From assembly GCF_000014565.1 (NCBI RefSeq), contig NC_008268.1, forward strand, positions 6,824,501 through 6,888,500: a stretch of DNA of 64,000 nt. Reading direction: 5' to 3'. Shown here piece by piece: positions 42,833 to 52,301 of this stretch (its first letter is position 1; every line of letters starts with the position of its first letter). Origin of the DNA: Rhodococcus jostii RHA1 (GTDB taxonomy: Bacteria > Actinomycetota > Actinomycetes > Mycobacteriales > Mycobacteriaceae). Made by a program: the position numbers and the translations under genes. The notes beneath the pieces are model-generated. The model did not search any database, was not told the origin of the DNA, and was given only the letters and a program-made list of their open reading frames with translations.

Positions 42833-45800
42833 ATGACGGAATCGGCGGTGCGCACCAGGACGTCGGTTCCCCGTGCCCGGCTCGTGCACCGCCAGAACCC
42901 GGTCCGCGAGGCCCGGGTGTGGGACGACGCCACGCAGCAGGTCCTCACCGCACCGCCCCTCGGCCTGGGCTGGAATCCCTGGCAGGTGCTCGGCGGCCCG
43001 GGAACGGGCAAGACGTCGCTTCTCGTCGACGTCGCGGTCGACCGGATCGCCGGCGGCGAGGACCCGGAGTCGGTGCTGGTGCTGACGCAGTCGAAGCGAG
43101 CGGCGGGGCGGGTGCGCGAAGAGGTCACCGCCGCCCTCATCGGCCACGACGAACACCACGGCCCCCGCGCCACGCGCGAACCGCTCGTCCGCACCGTCCA
43201 CTCCTACGCCTTCGCGGTGCTGAGACTGCAGGCCGCCGCCCACGGAAATCCGCCCCCACGGCTCATCACCGGCGCCGAACAGGACGCGGTGCTGCGCGAG
43301 ATGCTGCACGGCGACATCGCGGACGGCGGCGAGATGTGGCCCGAACGTCTGCGTCCCGCACTGGCGCTGGGCGGCTTCGCCGTCGAACTACGCGACCTCA
43401 TGCTGCGCTCGAGCGAGCGCGGACTCGGCCCGGAAGACCTGATCAGGCTGGGGCAGCGGCACTCCCGTCCCGAGTGGGTGGCGGCAGGAATGTTCGCCGC
43501 CCGGTACGAGCACGGGATGCTGCTGCGCGGAGCCGTCGGTGTCGAGGCCCCCGAGGCCACGGCGCCCGCGCTCGACGCCGCCGAACTCATCGGTGCGGCC
43601 CTCACCGCGTTCGCCACCGACCCGGACCTGCTGCGCACCGAGCGGGCCCGGGTGCGGCACCTGCTCGTCGACGACGCCCAGCACCTCGACCCGCAGGCCG
43701 CGGAACTCGTCCGGCTCCTCGGCACCGGCACTCGCACCACGGTCGTCGCCGGCGACCCGGACCAGTCGATCTACGGCTTTCGCGGAGCCGACCCGACGTT
43801 CCTCGCCGACCTGGCCGACAAGGGCGATCCCCGGCAGGTATTGCTGCCGGTCAACTTTCGCAGTTCGGCGGAGGTCGCGACCACGGCGGCCCGGATCACG
43901 TCCCGGCTTCCGGGACACCTGCCGCATCGGAGCTGGAGCCCCGCGCAGGACGGTGGACGGACGTCGGTCCGGGTGCTGAGCACGGTGGCGAAAGAGGCCG
44001 CGCTCGTCGCCGACACCCTGCGTCGCGCCCACCTCCTCGACGGGGTGCCGTGGTCGGAGATGGCGGTGATCGTGCGCTCGGTGCCGCGGGCCCTGGCGCC
44101 GCTGCGCCGCGCCCTGCTGGGTGCGGGTGTGCCCGTCACCACCGCGGCGTCCGAGTTGCCGCTGGCCCGTCAGCACGGGGTGTCGGGATTGATGCTGGTG
44201 CTGCGGGCCCTGTCGGGGCAGGAATTCACGGGCGAGGACGCGCTCGCCCTGCTCGCCGGCCCGGTCGGCGGCGCAGAACCCGTGGCGCTCCGGCGTCTTC
44301 GCCGTGGTCTGCGGCGCGCCGAGCTGGCGTCCGGCGGCGACCGCGACTCCGCGGAGCTCCTCCGTCTCGTGCTGGTGGGCGAGACCGACAGCACCCGCAG
44401 GGTCACGGCCAAGCTGACCGACGTCGAAGCGGCATCCCTGAACCGGGTGCTGTCCGTGCTGCGCAAGGCGAAGGTTCCCCTGGACCGCGGGCGCGGCATC
44501 GAGGACGTGCTGTGGGCGGCATGGCAGGCCACCGGACTCGAACGCCGCTGGTCGGCGGTCTCCGCCCGCGGGGGTCCGATCGGCGCACAGGCCGACCGCG
44601 ACCTCGACGCCGTGGTCGCCCTGTTCGATGCCGCGGCGAGTTACGTCGACCGCCTCCCGCGCGCACAGCTCGCCGGGTTCGTCGACTACCTCACCGGGCA
44701 GGCCATTCCCACCACCCGGAACGTCTCCGCCGTCCCGGTCGACGCGGTCTCGGTGCTCAGCGCCCACTCCGCTGCCGGCCGCGAATGGGACGTCGTCGCG
44801 GTCGCGGGTGTGCAGGAAGGGCTGTGGCCCAGTCTGCGGGCTCGCGGAAGCCTGCTCGGCACCGAGGCGCTGATCGACCTGACGGCCGGAGTGTCCGACG
44901 GCAGCGAGACGGCTGCCGACTGGATGTCGCGCACCGCACCTCTCCTGGCCGAGGAACGCAGGCTCTTCCTGGTGGCGTGCAGCCGGGCGCGGCGGAGTCT
45001 GCTCGTCACCGCGGTCGACTCGGCCAGCGGCGACGCCGACCTCGTCCACTCCCGGTTCGTCGACGAACTGCTCTCCGGAGACCAGGATTCGGACGTCGTG
45101 GAGGCGGTCGTGCAGGCGGAGGATCCCGCGACCCGGGTCCTGGCCCTCCCCGCCCTGGTCGCCGAGTTGCGCAGCGTGGTCTGCGATCCGGACGTCGCGG
45201 AATCCGACCCCGCCCGGCAGGAACGCGCGGCGCGCCAACTCGCCCGGCTCGCCGACGCCGGAGTGCGTGGTGCACACCCGGACCAGTGGTACGGCACCGC
45301 CGAACCGAGCACCGGCGTGGCGTTGTGGAACGAGGAGGACGGTCCGGTGTCGTTGTCGCCGTCCACCATCGACCTGCTCAACACGTGCCCGCTGCGGTGG
45401 CTGCTCGAACGCCACGGCGGGACGGACGGCGACAACACTCACGCCATCGCCGGAACGCTCGTGCACACTCTGGTGCAGGCGCTCGCCGGGCGGATCCCGC
45501 CCGATCAGGTGGCACGCGCGCTCGAGAATGCCTGGGATTCGATCGATCTGGGATCTCAGTGGTACTCGCGGCGTGAACTCGACCGCACCCGGGACATGCT
45601 CGCCACGTTCACCGCCTGGCTCGGTAACACCCGGTCCGAACTCACCGAGGTCGGTGTCGAGGTGGCAGTCGACGGCGTCCTGGAACCGCGGGAAGAGGGT
45701 TCCCCGACGATCCGGCTGCGGGGGCGGATCGATCGGCTCGAGCGCGATGCGGAGGGCAGGCCCGTCATCGTCGACGTGAAGACCGCCCGCTCACCGGTCA

Positions 45801-46129
45801 CCAAGGACGACGCCCAGCAGCACGCCCAGCTCGCGGCGTACCAGGTGGCGGCGGCGGTCGGCGCGATCGACGGGGAGCCGGCGTCGAAACCCGGTGGGGC
45901 GCGGCTGGTCTTCGTCGCCAAACCGCACAGGAAGGAAGGCGCGACCCAGCGGGTGCAGGCACCGCTGTCGGACGAGGACCTCGAGACGTGGCTCGCGGTC
46001 ATCCACGCGGCAGCGGCGGCCACCAAGGGGCCCGAGTTCCTCGCCCGCGTCAACGACGGTTGCCGGCACTGCCCGGTGCGCACGAGTTGCCCCGCGCACG
46101 ACGAGGGACGGCAGGTGACGTCGGAATGA
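42833..46129 (+). CDS. adnA: DNA repair helicase-nuclease subunit AdnA
   Basis: A 1098-residue UvrD-like protein with a C-terminal RecB-type nuclease. The P-loop GGPGTGKTS is near residue 54, the Walker B equivalent is VDDAQHLD near 280 (DDAQ rather than DExQ), and GDPDQSIYGFRGAD follows near 308. The nuclease motif is VIVDVKTARSP near 980. Cysteines in LNTCPLRWLL and CRHCPVRTSCPAH flank it and would hold a [4Fe-4S] cluster. With AdnB it forms the mycobacterial-type end-resection motor. ATG at 42833 has GGTGGA upstream. The stop overlaps the adnB start (ATGA). Confidence 0.93.
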   Translation: MTESAVRTRTSVPRARLVHRQNPVREARVWDDATQQVLTAPPLGLGWNPWQVLGGPGTGKTSLLVDVAVDRIAGGEDPESVLVLTQSKRAAGRVREEVTAALIGHDEHHGPRATREPLVRTVHSYAFAVLRLQAAAHGNPPPRLITGAEQDAVLREMLHGDIADGGEMWPERLRPALALGGFAVELRDLMLRSSERGLGPEDLIRLGQRHSRPEWVAAGMFAARYEHGMLLRGAVGVEAPEATAPALDAAELIGAALTAFATDPDLLRTERARVRHLLVDDAQHLDPQAAELVRLLGTGTRTTVVAGDPDQSIYGFRGADPTFLADLADKGDPRQVLLPVNFRSSAEVATTAARITSRLPGHLPHRSWSPAQDGGRTSVRVLSTVAKEAALVADTLRRAHLLDGVPWSEMAVIVRSVPRALAPLRRALLGAGVPVTTAASELPLARQHGVSGLMLVLRALSGQEFTGEDALALLAGPVGGAEPVALRRLRRGLRRAELASGGDRDSAELLRLVLVGETDSTRRVTAKLTDVEAASLNRVLSVLRKAKVPLDRGRGIEDVLWAAWQATGLERRWSAVSARGGPIGAQADRDLDAVVALFDAAASYVDRLPRAQLAGFVDYLTGQAIPTTRNVSAVPVDAVSVLSAHSAAGREWDVVAVAGVQEGLWPSLRARGSLLGTEALIDLTAGVSDGSETAADWMSRTAPLLAEERRLFLVACSRARRSLLVTAVDSASGDADLVHSRFVDELLSGDQDSDVVEAVVQAEDPATRVLALPALVAELRSVVCDPDVAESDPARQERAARQLARLADAGVRGAHPDQWYGTAEPSTGVALWNEEDGPVSLSPSTIDLLNTCPLRWLLERHGGTDGDNTHAIAGTLVHTLVQALAGRIPPDQVARALENAWDSIDLGSQWYSRRELDRTRDMLATFTAWLGNTRSELTEVGVEVAVDGVLEPREEGSPTIRLRGRIDRLERDAEGRPVIVDVKTARSPVTKDDAQQHAQLAAYQVAAAVGAIDGEPASKPGGARLVFVAKPHRKEGATQRVQAPLSDEDLETWLAVIHAAAAATKGPEFLARVNDGCRHCPVRTSCPAHDEGRQVTSE

Positions 46130-49100
46130 CGATCCGTATCGATCCGGTGGAACTCGCTGTCGGCCTGGGGCAGCACCCACCGACCCCGGAGCAGGCTGCC
46201 GTCATCGCGGCACCCCTCGGCCCGACCCTCGTCGTCGCGGGGGCAGGCGCGGGCAAGACCGAGACGATGGCGGCCCGCGTCGTGTGGCTGGTGGCCAACG
46301 GTGTCGTCGACCCCGAGGCGGTGCTGGGGCTGACGTTCACCCGCAAGGCGGCGCAGCAGCTCACCGCCCGGATCCGGAAACGCCTTGCCCGGCTTGCAGG
46401 TTCGGACCTGCTCCGCAGGGTCGATCCGAGCGGTGACCTGCGATCGCGAATCCTCGCGGGCGAACCGGAAGTCAGCACCTACCACTCCTACGCCGGGCGA
46501 CTGCTGTCCGAGCACGGGCTCCTGCTGCCCATCGAGCCGTCGGCGACGCTCCTGTCGGAGACGGAACTGTGGCAGCTGGCGCACCGGGTGGTCAGCTCGT
46601 GGGACGGCGACCTCGACACCGACCGGAATCCGGCGTCCGTCACCGAAGCCGTGCTCGCGCTGTCCGGGCAACTGGCCGAGCATCTCGTCGAACCGGACGA
46701 TCTGCGGGAGGCGCACACCGAGCTCGACAAACTCGTCCACACCCTGCCCGCCGGACCACGGCAGCGCGGCGGCCCCGGCAAGGAACTGCTCGACATCCTC
46801 GACACCCAGCACCGGCGGGTGGAACTCCTTCCACTGGTGCAGCGTCTCGCGGACACTCTGCGCCGGGAAGGTGCGCTCGACTTCGGCAGCCAGATGTCGC
46901 TGGCGGCACGGGTCGCCGCGGACCACCCCGAGGTCGGACTCGCCGAGCGCACCCGCTTCCGGGTGGTGCTGCTCGACGAGTACCAGGACACGGGACACTC
47001 GCAGCGGGTGCTGCTGTCGTCCCTGTTCGGCGGCGGTCTCGACGGCGAACTCGCGCTCACCGCGGTGGGTGACCCCATGCAGTCCATCTACGGCTGGCGT
47101 GGTGCCTCGGCGGCCAACCTGCCCCGCTTCGCGACGGATTTCCCGCTGGCGAACGGAGATCCGGCGCCGACCCTGGAACTGCTCACGAGCTGGCGTAACC
47201 CGCCGGAGGCCCTGGCGCTGGCCAACATGGCGTCGGCGTCCCTGCGCGAGCGGGGTGTGTCGGTCAGCACGCTGCGGGCACGACCACAGGCCGTCCCGGG
47301 TGATGTGCGGCTGGCCCTCACCGGTGACGTCGTGCAGGAACGCGAATGGGTCGCCGACCGCATCGCCGAACAGTACGCGGACGCCACCAGTAGGGGCGAG
47401 GATCCGCCGACCGCCGCGGTGCTGATCCGTCGCAACGCGGACGCCGCACCGATCGCGGAGGTCCTGCGGTCCCGGGGGCTGCCGGTCGAAGTGGTCGGGC
47501 TCGGCGGGCTGCTCCACACCCCCGAGGTGGCCGACGTGATCGCGATGCTCCGGGTGGTGGCCGACCCGATGGCGGGCAGTGCCGCCGTGCGGATGCTGAC
47601 CGGGGCGAGATGGCAGATCGGGGCCGCCGACCTGACGGCGCTGTCGCGGCGAGCATCCGAACTGGCCATCGGAACCGGCTACGGCACCACCGGCGCCGTC
47701 ACCGATTCGTCCGCTCTGGCCGACGCCGTCGGCCAGGCGTTGCCCGGTGAACACGCGGAGCAGGCCGGGCTGGCGGATGCCCTCGCGGATCCCGGCCCCG
47801 CCGAACGCTATTCGCAGGTCGGCTACGCCCGGATCACCGCCGTCGCGGCGGAGTTGGCGTCTCTGCGTGAGCGGATCGGGCAGCCACTCACCGAGCTGGT
47901 GGCCGAGGTGGAACGGGCGCTGGGTATCGGCATCGAGGCGCAGGCCCGGACACGTCGGTCGGCGCGGGGCAGTGCCGGCCGTGAACATCTCGACGCCTTC
48001 GCCGACGTCGTTGCCGGGTACGCGAGCCGCACGTCGGCCACCGTCACCGGACTGCTCGCCTTCCTGTCGGCCGGGGAGTCGGTCGAAAAAGGTTTGGCGC
48101 CGGGCGAAGTCGAGGTGGACCCGCACCGCGTCCAGGTGCTGACGGTGCACTCCGCCAAGGGGCTGGAGTGGGAAGTGGTGGCGGTACCGCACCTCACGGC
48201 AGGCGTCTTTCCGTCGCGGACGGCGTCCGGATCCTGGCTCGGTGCCGTCGGTGAACTGCCGCCCTCACTGCGCGGAGACCGTGCGCGGCCGGGGGAGTCG
48301 GCAGACGGCGTGCCCGTTCTCGAGCTCGAGAACCTGTACGACCGGAAAGACCTCGAGGAGGCCGTGAAGGCGCACAAGGCGGCGCTGGCGGCGCGCAAAC
48401 TCGACGAGGACCGCCGGCTGTTCTACGTCGCACTCACCCGCACCGAACGGGTGCTGTTCGCGTCGGGTCACCACTGGGCAGAATCCGGAACCGAGCCGAA
48501 GGGTCCCTCGGAGTTCCTCACCGAACTGCGTGACACGGTGACCGACGAGGAGCACGAGGGAATCGGGATCGTCGACATCTGGGCGCCCGCACCCGAACCC
48601 GACGAGCAGAACCCGCTGACGAGTACCCCCAAGTCGGCAGTGTGGCCGCGGGATCCGCTCGGGCTCCGCCGGGAGTCGGTCGAGCGGGGCGCGGCGCTGG
48701 TCGTCGCGGCGCTGAAGCGTGCCGGCGCGCCGACACCGGCAGGCGAGGACGACGATCCCGAGAACTGGGCAGCCGACGTCGACGCGCTTCTCGCGGAGCG
48801 CGAGGCGCGGGCGAACGCACGCACCGAGGTGGTGTTGCCCGGTCAGTTGTCGGTGAGCCAGCTCGTCGAACTGGAAGCCGACCCGGACGCCCTGGCCGCC
48901 CGGCTGCGGCGTCCGCTGCCGTTCCCGCCGAATCCGCTCGCGCGTCGCGGTACCGCGTTCCACGCCTGGGTGGAGCGCCGTTTCGGGGCCACCCGGCTGC
49001 TCGACCTCGACGAGCTGCCCGGTGCCGCCGACACGGACGCGGGCCCCGACACCGATCTCGCGACCCTGCAGGATGCGTTCCTGCGCTCGTCCTGGGCCGA

Positions 49101-49473
49101 CCGCAACCCGACCGAGGTCGAGGTGCCGTTCGAGACGTCGGTGGCGGGCACGGTGCTGCGCGGCCGGATCGACGCGGTGTTCACCGACCCCGACGGCGGG
49201 TGGACGGTGATCGACTGGAAGACCGGCGCCGAGCCGAGCGCGGCCAACGAGAAGGCCGTCGTGATGCAGCTGGCCGCGTACCGGCTGGCGTGGGCCGAAC
49301 TGATGGACGTTCCGATCGAGCGGGTGCGCGCCGCGTTCCACTACGTGCGGACCGGGCGGACGATCGCGCCGGACCACCTGCCCGACGCCGACGCGCTCGC
49401 CCGTCTGCTCCGTTCCGCCGGTTCTCCCGACGAGGAGATCAGGCCTGACGCCGAGCCTTCAGCGACTCGGTGA
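46126..49473 (+). CDS. adnB: DNA repair helicase-nuclease subunit AdnB
   Basis: A 1115-residue partner of AdnA. Helicase motifs: Walker A VAGAGAGKTETMAAR near residue 37, LTFTRKAAQQL near 70, LLDEYQDTG near 283, GDPMQSIYGWRGAS near 313, VLTVHSAKGLEWEVVAVPH near 668, and LFYVALTRTERVLFASG near 765. The nuclease motif VIDWKTGAEP is near 1030. Unlike AdnA it shows no cysteine set for an Fe-S cluster. In mycobacteria AdnB supplies the main motor that moves on single-stranded DNA during double-strand break resection. It is translationally coupled to adnA. Confidence 0.93.
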   Translation: MTIRIDPVELAVGLGQHPPTPEQAAVIAAPLGPTLVVAGAGAGKTETMAARVVWLVANGVVDPEAVLGLTFTRKAAQQLTARIRKRLARLAGSDLLRRVDPSGDLRSRILAGEPEVSTYHSYAGRLLSEHGLLLPIEPSATLLSETELWQLAHRVVSSWDGDLDTDRNPASVTEAVLALSGQLAEHLVEPDDLREAHTELDKLVHTLPAGPRQRGGPGKELLDILDTQHRRVELLPLVQRLADTLRREGALDFGSQMSLAARVAADHPEVGLAERTRFRVVLLDEYQDTGHSQRVLLSSLFGGGLDGELALTAVGDPMQSIYGWRGASAANLPRFATDFPLANGDPAPTLELLTSWRNPPEALALANMASASLRERGVSVSTLRARPQAVPGDVRLALTGDVVQEREWVADRIAEQYADATSRGEDPPTAAVLIRRNADAAPIAEVLRSRGLPVEVVGLGGLLHTPEVADVIAMLRVVADPMAGSAAVRMLTGARWQIGAADLTALSRRASELAIGTGYGTTGAVTDSSALADAVGQALPGEHAEQAGLADALADPGPAERYSQVGYARITAVAAELASLRERIGQPLTELVAEVERALGIGIEAQARTRRSARGSAGREHLDAFADVVAGYASRTSATVTGLLAFLSAGESVEKGLAPGEVEVDPHRVQVLTVHSAKGLEWEVVAVPHLTAGVFPSRTASGSWLGAVGELPPSLRGDRARPGESADGVPVLELENLYDRKDLEEAVKAHKAALAARKLDEDRRLFYVALTRTERVLFASGHHWAESGTEPKGPSEFLTELRDTVTDEEHEGIGIVDIWAPAPEPDEQNPLTSTPKSAVWPRDPLGLRRESVERGAALVVAALKRAGAPTPAGEDDDPENWAADVDALLAEREARANARTEVVLPGQLSVSQLVELEADPDALAARLRRPLPFPPNPLARRGTAFHAWVERRFGATRLLDLDELPGAADTDAGPDTDLATLQDAFLRSSWADRNPTEVEVPFETSVAGTVLRGRIDAVFTDPDGGWTVIDWKTGAEPSAANEKAVVMQLAAYRLAWAELMDVPIERVRAAFHYVRTGRTIAPDHLPDADALARLLRSAGSPDEEIRPDAEPSATR

Positions 49474-49837
49474 CCAACGGGATCTGCAGCGGAAGGCGCA
49501 GCAGCACACCGGCTTTCTGCACATTCGTCGTCTTGGAGCTCGTCAGCCAGTCCACTGCCATGGTGACGTTGGCGGGGAAGACGGCGACGAACAGGAGAGC
49601 AGCGAGGCCGCCACCGAGCCTGCGGGTTCGCGGCACGGCGAGCGCGGTGCCGATGGCGAGCTCGGCGACCCCCGACACGTACGTGTAGGTGCGGGCCTCG
49701 CCCGGAAGTTGGGTGGGGACCGTGGAGTCGAAGAACTTGGGGGCGACGAAGTGCATGGTGCCGGCGCCGAGCAGCAGCGCGGCAAGGCGGAGTGCGGGCT
49801 TCTGGCTCGGTCGTGGTGTGTGGCTCTCTCGTTGCAT
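49439..49837 (-). CDS. DoxX-like membrane protein
   Basis: A 132-residue protein with four hydrophobic segments: LRLAALLLGAGTMHF, VSGVAELAIGTALAV, GGLAALLFVAVFPANVTMA and LLRLPLQIPLV. The HF...P and FPAN motifs match the DoxX-like family. Function is unknown; some relatives take part in redox or thiosulfate metabolism. The 3' end overlaps the end of adnB by 35 bases on the opposite strand. ATG at 49837 is preferred over a TTG at 49873. Confidence 0.78.
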   Translation of the reverse strand: MQRESHTPRPSQKPALRLAALLLGAGTMHFVAPKFFDSTVPTQLPGEARTYTYVSGVAELAIGTALAVPRTRRLGGGLAALLFVAVFPANVTMAVDWLTSSKTTNVQKAGVLLRLPLQIPLVTESLKARRQA

Positions 49838-49958
49838 GACGTCAGCTTGCCCGAGCAACTCGGTTCGCGACAACGAGGCTCCGACGTGTCACCGATGGGA
49901 CAATCGGGGTTAGGCTGCCAGCCGATGTCGGAGTTCAGTGCAACGTGGGGACGAACAT

Positions 49959-51026
49959 ATGGCCGGTAGGCTGCGTGAGAGATTGACCAGGTCGGACACC
50001 CTGACCGACCGGCCTGACTTCGCGTTGGTGGGGGTGCTCCGGATTCCGGAGCTGCAGACCAGTCCGGCGCGGGCGATCTACCGCCGCGTGGGTATCGCCC
50101 TGGCGGCGTTGATGTTGGCGGTTCTCATCGTCTACATCGACCGGGCGGGCTACCGCGACGCGCAGGACAACGAATTGTCGCTGCTCGACTGCATCTACTA
50201 CGCGACGGTGTCGTTGTCCACGACGGGCTACGGCGACATCACGCCGTTCACACCGTCCGCGAGGCTCGTCAACGTTCTCCTGATCACGCCTCTTCGAATC
50301 TTCTTCCTCATCGTCCTCGTCGGTACGACTCTCTCCGCGCTCACGCAGAGCTCCCGGCAGGCGTTCAAAATCCAGCGTTGGAGGCAGCACGTGCGCAATC
50401 ACACCGTGGTGATCGGCTACGGAACCAAGGGACGCACCGCGATCGACGCGATGCTCGGCGACGACGTTCCGCCGTCGGAGATCGTGGTGGTCGACACCGA
50501 TCATGCGGTGCTCGACTCGGCGGCCAGCAAGGGGCTCGTCACGGTCCACGGGTCCGCCACCAAATCGGACGTGCTGCGGTTGGCGGGCGCGCAGAACGCG
50601 TCGGCGATCATCGTCGCGGCCAACCGTGACGACACCGCGGTGCTGGTGACGCTGACGGCGCGGGAGATCGCACCGAAGGCGAAGATCGTCGCGGCGATCC
50701 GCGAATCCGAGAACACGCATCTGCTCCGGCAGTCCGGCGCCGATTCGGTCGTCGTGTCGTCCGAGACCGCGGGCCGGCTCCTCGGCATCGCCACGAAGAC
50801 GCCGAGCGTCGTCGAGATGATGGAGGACCTCCTGACTCCGGAGGCGGGTTTCGCGATCGCGGAGCGCCCCGTCGAGCGGGACGAGATCGGCGGCTCCCCA
50901 CGTCACCTCGCGGACATCGTGCTCGGTGTGGTGCGGGACGGGCGGCTGATCCGGGTCGGCTCTCCGGAGGTCGATTCGATCGAGGAGAACGACCGACTGC
51001 TGTACATCCGTCGGGTCGCCAACTGA
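49959..51026 (+). CDS. Potassium channel protein with RCK (TrkA-N) domain (Rv3200c-like)
   Basis: A 355-residue two-transmembrane channel: TM1 near residues 39-58, pore helix and selectivity filter STTGYGDITPF near 83-93, TM2 near 105-125, then a cytoplasmic RCK domain with the Rossmann motif VVIGYGTKGRTAIDAML near 140 and VDTDHAV near 173. A TrkA-C-like end follows. It conducts cations, most likely K+, and is gated by ligand binding to the RCK ring. Length equals the M. tuberculosis Rv3200c as I recall it. An in-frame GTG at 49938 would add seven residues. Confidence 0.88.
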   Translation: MAGRLRERLTRSDTLTDRPDFALVGVLRIPELQTSPARAIYRRVGIALAALMLAVLIVYIDRAGYRDAQDNELSLLDCIYYATVSLSTTGYGDITPFTPSARLVNVLLITPLRIFFLIVLVGTTLSALTQSSRQAFKIQRWRQHVRNHTVVIGYGTKGRTAIDAMLGDDVPPSEIVVVDTDHAVLDSAASKGLVTVHGSATKSDVLRLAGAQNASAIIVAANRDDTAVLVTLTAREIAPKAKIVAAIRESENTHLLRQSGADSVVVSSETAGRLLGIATKTPSVVEMMEDLLTPEAGFAIAERPVERDEIGGSPRHLADIVLGVVRDGRLIRVGSPEVDSIEENDRLLYIRRVAN

Positions 51027-51046
51027 CCGGCAGTAGTGTCGAGGGC

Positions 51047-51958
51047 GTGACTGAATTCCGGCTCAACGACACCCCGCTCCTGTCCCGCTCCGCTGTCGGG
51101 CGGGCCGAGGAATTGCGTTCGGACACGGACGCCCTTCGAGCGGGCTGGCGGGATGCGCTGCTGCTGCGCGTCAATCACCGCGGACAGGTGCGGGTGGGGG
51201 ACGACGGCCTCGTGTTCGCGGAGGCCACCGAACTCGGCCCCGAACCGCAACGCGGGGCGGTCTTCCTCGGCATCCGCAAGGACCGGCACGTATGGGCGGT
51301 GCGGGTGCAGGCGCTGACCGGCGAGCTCGCCGATCTCCGGATTCTGGGCGGGACGCTGGACGACGCGGACGCGGGCGTACTCACCGGGGCCCTCGCGATG
51401 CTCAACTGGCACGACAGCGCAGGCTTCAGCGCGCTCGACGGCGCGCCGTCCGAACCGACGATGTCGGGGTGGTCGCGGATCTCGACGAGCACCGGGCACG
51501 AAGAATTTCCCCGCACGGATCCGGCGGTCATCTGCCTCGTGCACGACGGCGGAGACCGCGTCCTGCTGGCCCGGCAGCCCACGTGGCCTGCGCGGCGGTT
51601 CTCGATCCTGGCTGGATTCGTCGAGGCCGGTGAATCGCTGGAGACGTGCGTCATCCGGGAGATCAAGGAAGAAGTGGGTGTCGACGTTCGTGACGTGCGC
51701 TACCTGGGCAGCCAGCCGTGGCCGTTTCCCCGGTCGGTGATGATCGGGTTCGCGGCCGTCGGCGATCCCGACGCCCCGCTGACGTTCGCGGACGGCGAGA
51801 TCGCCGAGGCCCGGTGGTTCACTCGGGACGAGGTGCGGACGGCACTCGAACTCGGCGACTGGGCGTCGGACACGGACGCCCCGCTGCTGCTCCCGGGCTC
51901 GATTTCCATCGCGCGGGGAATCATCGAGTCCTGGGCGGGAGCAGCGACGGAGTCCTAG
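51047..51958 (+). CDS. nudC: NAD(H) pyrophosphatase, NudC-like Nudix hydrolase
   Basis: A 303-residue Nudix hydrolase. The Nudix box spans GFVEAGES and REIKEEVGV near residues 186-207 and is followed by SQPWPFPRSVMIGFA near 222, the signature of NudC-type NADH pyrophosphatases. The four zinc cysteines that normally precede the Nudix fold are not present: the region near residues 125-160 holds no CxxC pairs. The GTG is exactly seven bases after a TAGTGT -10 box, suggesting leaderless transcription. It converges with mrx1, the stops overlapping by four bases. NAD-cap or NADH cleavage is the likely role. Confidence 0.88.
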   Translation: MTEFRLNDTPLLSRSAVGRAEELRSDTDALRAGWRDALLLRVNHRGQVRVGDDGLVFAEATELGPEPQRGAVFLGIRKDRHVWAVRVQALTGELADLRILGGTLDDADAGVLTGALAMLNWHDSAGFSALDGAPSEPTMSGWSRISTSTGHEEFPRTDPAVICLVHDGGDRVLLARQPTWPARRFSILAGFVEAGESLETCVIREIKEEVGVDVRDVRYLGSQPWPFPRSVMIGFAAVGDPDAPLTFADGEIAEARWFTRDEVRTALELGDWASDTDAPLLLPGSISIARGIIESWAGAATES

Positions 51959-52209
51959 GCGCCGAGGAGCTGCTTGACCTGCGCCAACGACGGGTTGGTC
52001 GCGGTGCTGCCGTCGGCGAACTTGACGGTGGGGACGACATGGTTGCCGCCGTTGACGCTGCCGACGAACTCCGCCGATGCCGGGTCGTCCTCGATGTCGA
52101 TCTCCAAGTAGCCGATGCCGGATTCGTCCAGCTGGGTCTTCAGGCGCCGGCAGTAGCCGCACCAGGTGGTGGAGTAGATGGTCAGGGCGGGGGTGTCGGT
52201 AGCAGTCAC
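51955..52209 (-). CDS. mrx1: Mycoredoxin (glutaredoxin-fold)
   Basis: An 84-residue glutaredoxin-fold protein with the active site TTWCGYCRRL near residues 14-23, followed by NHVVPTVKFADG with the cis-proline. Mycoredoxin reduces mixed disulfides with mycothiol, the main thiol of these bacteria. It is the equivalent of Rv3198A. The start is GTG at 52209. A SigH-type promoter lies directly upstream so that its transcript would be almost leaderless. Confidence 0.93.
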   Translation of the reverse strand: MTATDTPALTIYSTTWCGYCRRLKTQLDESGIGYLEIDIEDDPASAEFVGSVNGGNHVVPTVKFADGSTATNPSLAQVKQLLGA

Positions 52210-52218
52210 GGCGGATAT

Positions 52219-52244
52219 AACACCACGACTCCGTCGTGTGTTCC
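52219..52244 (-). promoter_or_regulatory. SigH-type promoter of mrx1
   Basis: On the minus strand: GGAACA at 52244-52239, a 17-base spacer, GTT at 52221-52219. The predicted start of transcription near 52212 is almost at the GTG (52209). The same spacing occurs before sigH and moeZ. Confidence 0.7.
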
Positions 52245-52301
52245 CACTGCGGTGTTCGTCCGCTTCGCGCCGTGTCGGTTGCCCCTGTCATGATGGACGC
52301 C

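Noticed and set aside
42775..45576. A 933-codon plus-strand open frame overlapping adnA
   Set aside because: It is the +1 shadow of adnA: arginine- and proline-rich, without a known domain. High GC content keeps shadow frames open.
45556..48192. An 878-codon minus-strand frame opposite adnA and adnB
   Set aside because: Antisense shadow; composition is typical of reversed GC-rich codons and both helicase genes have complete motifs on the plus strand.
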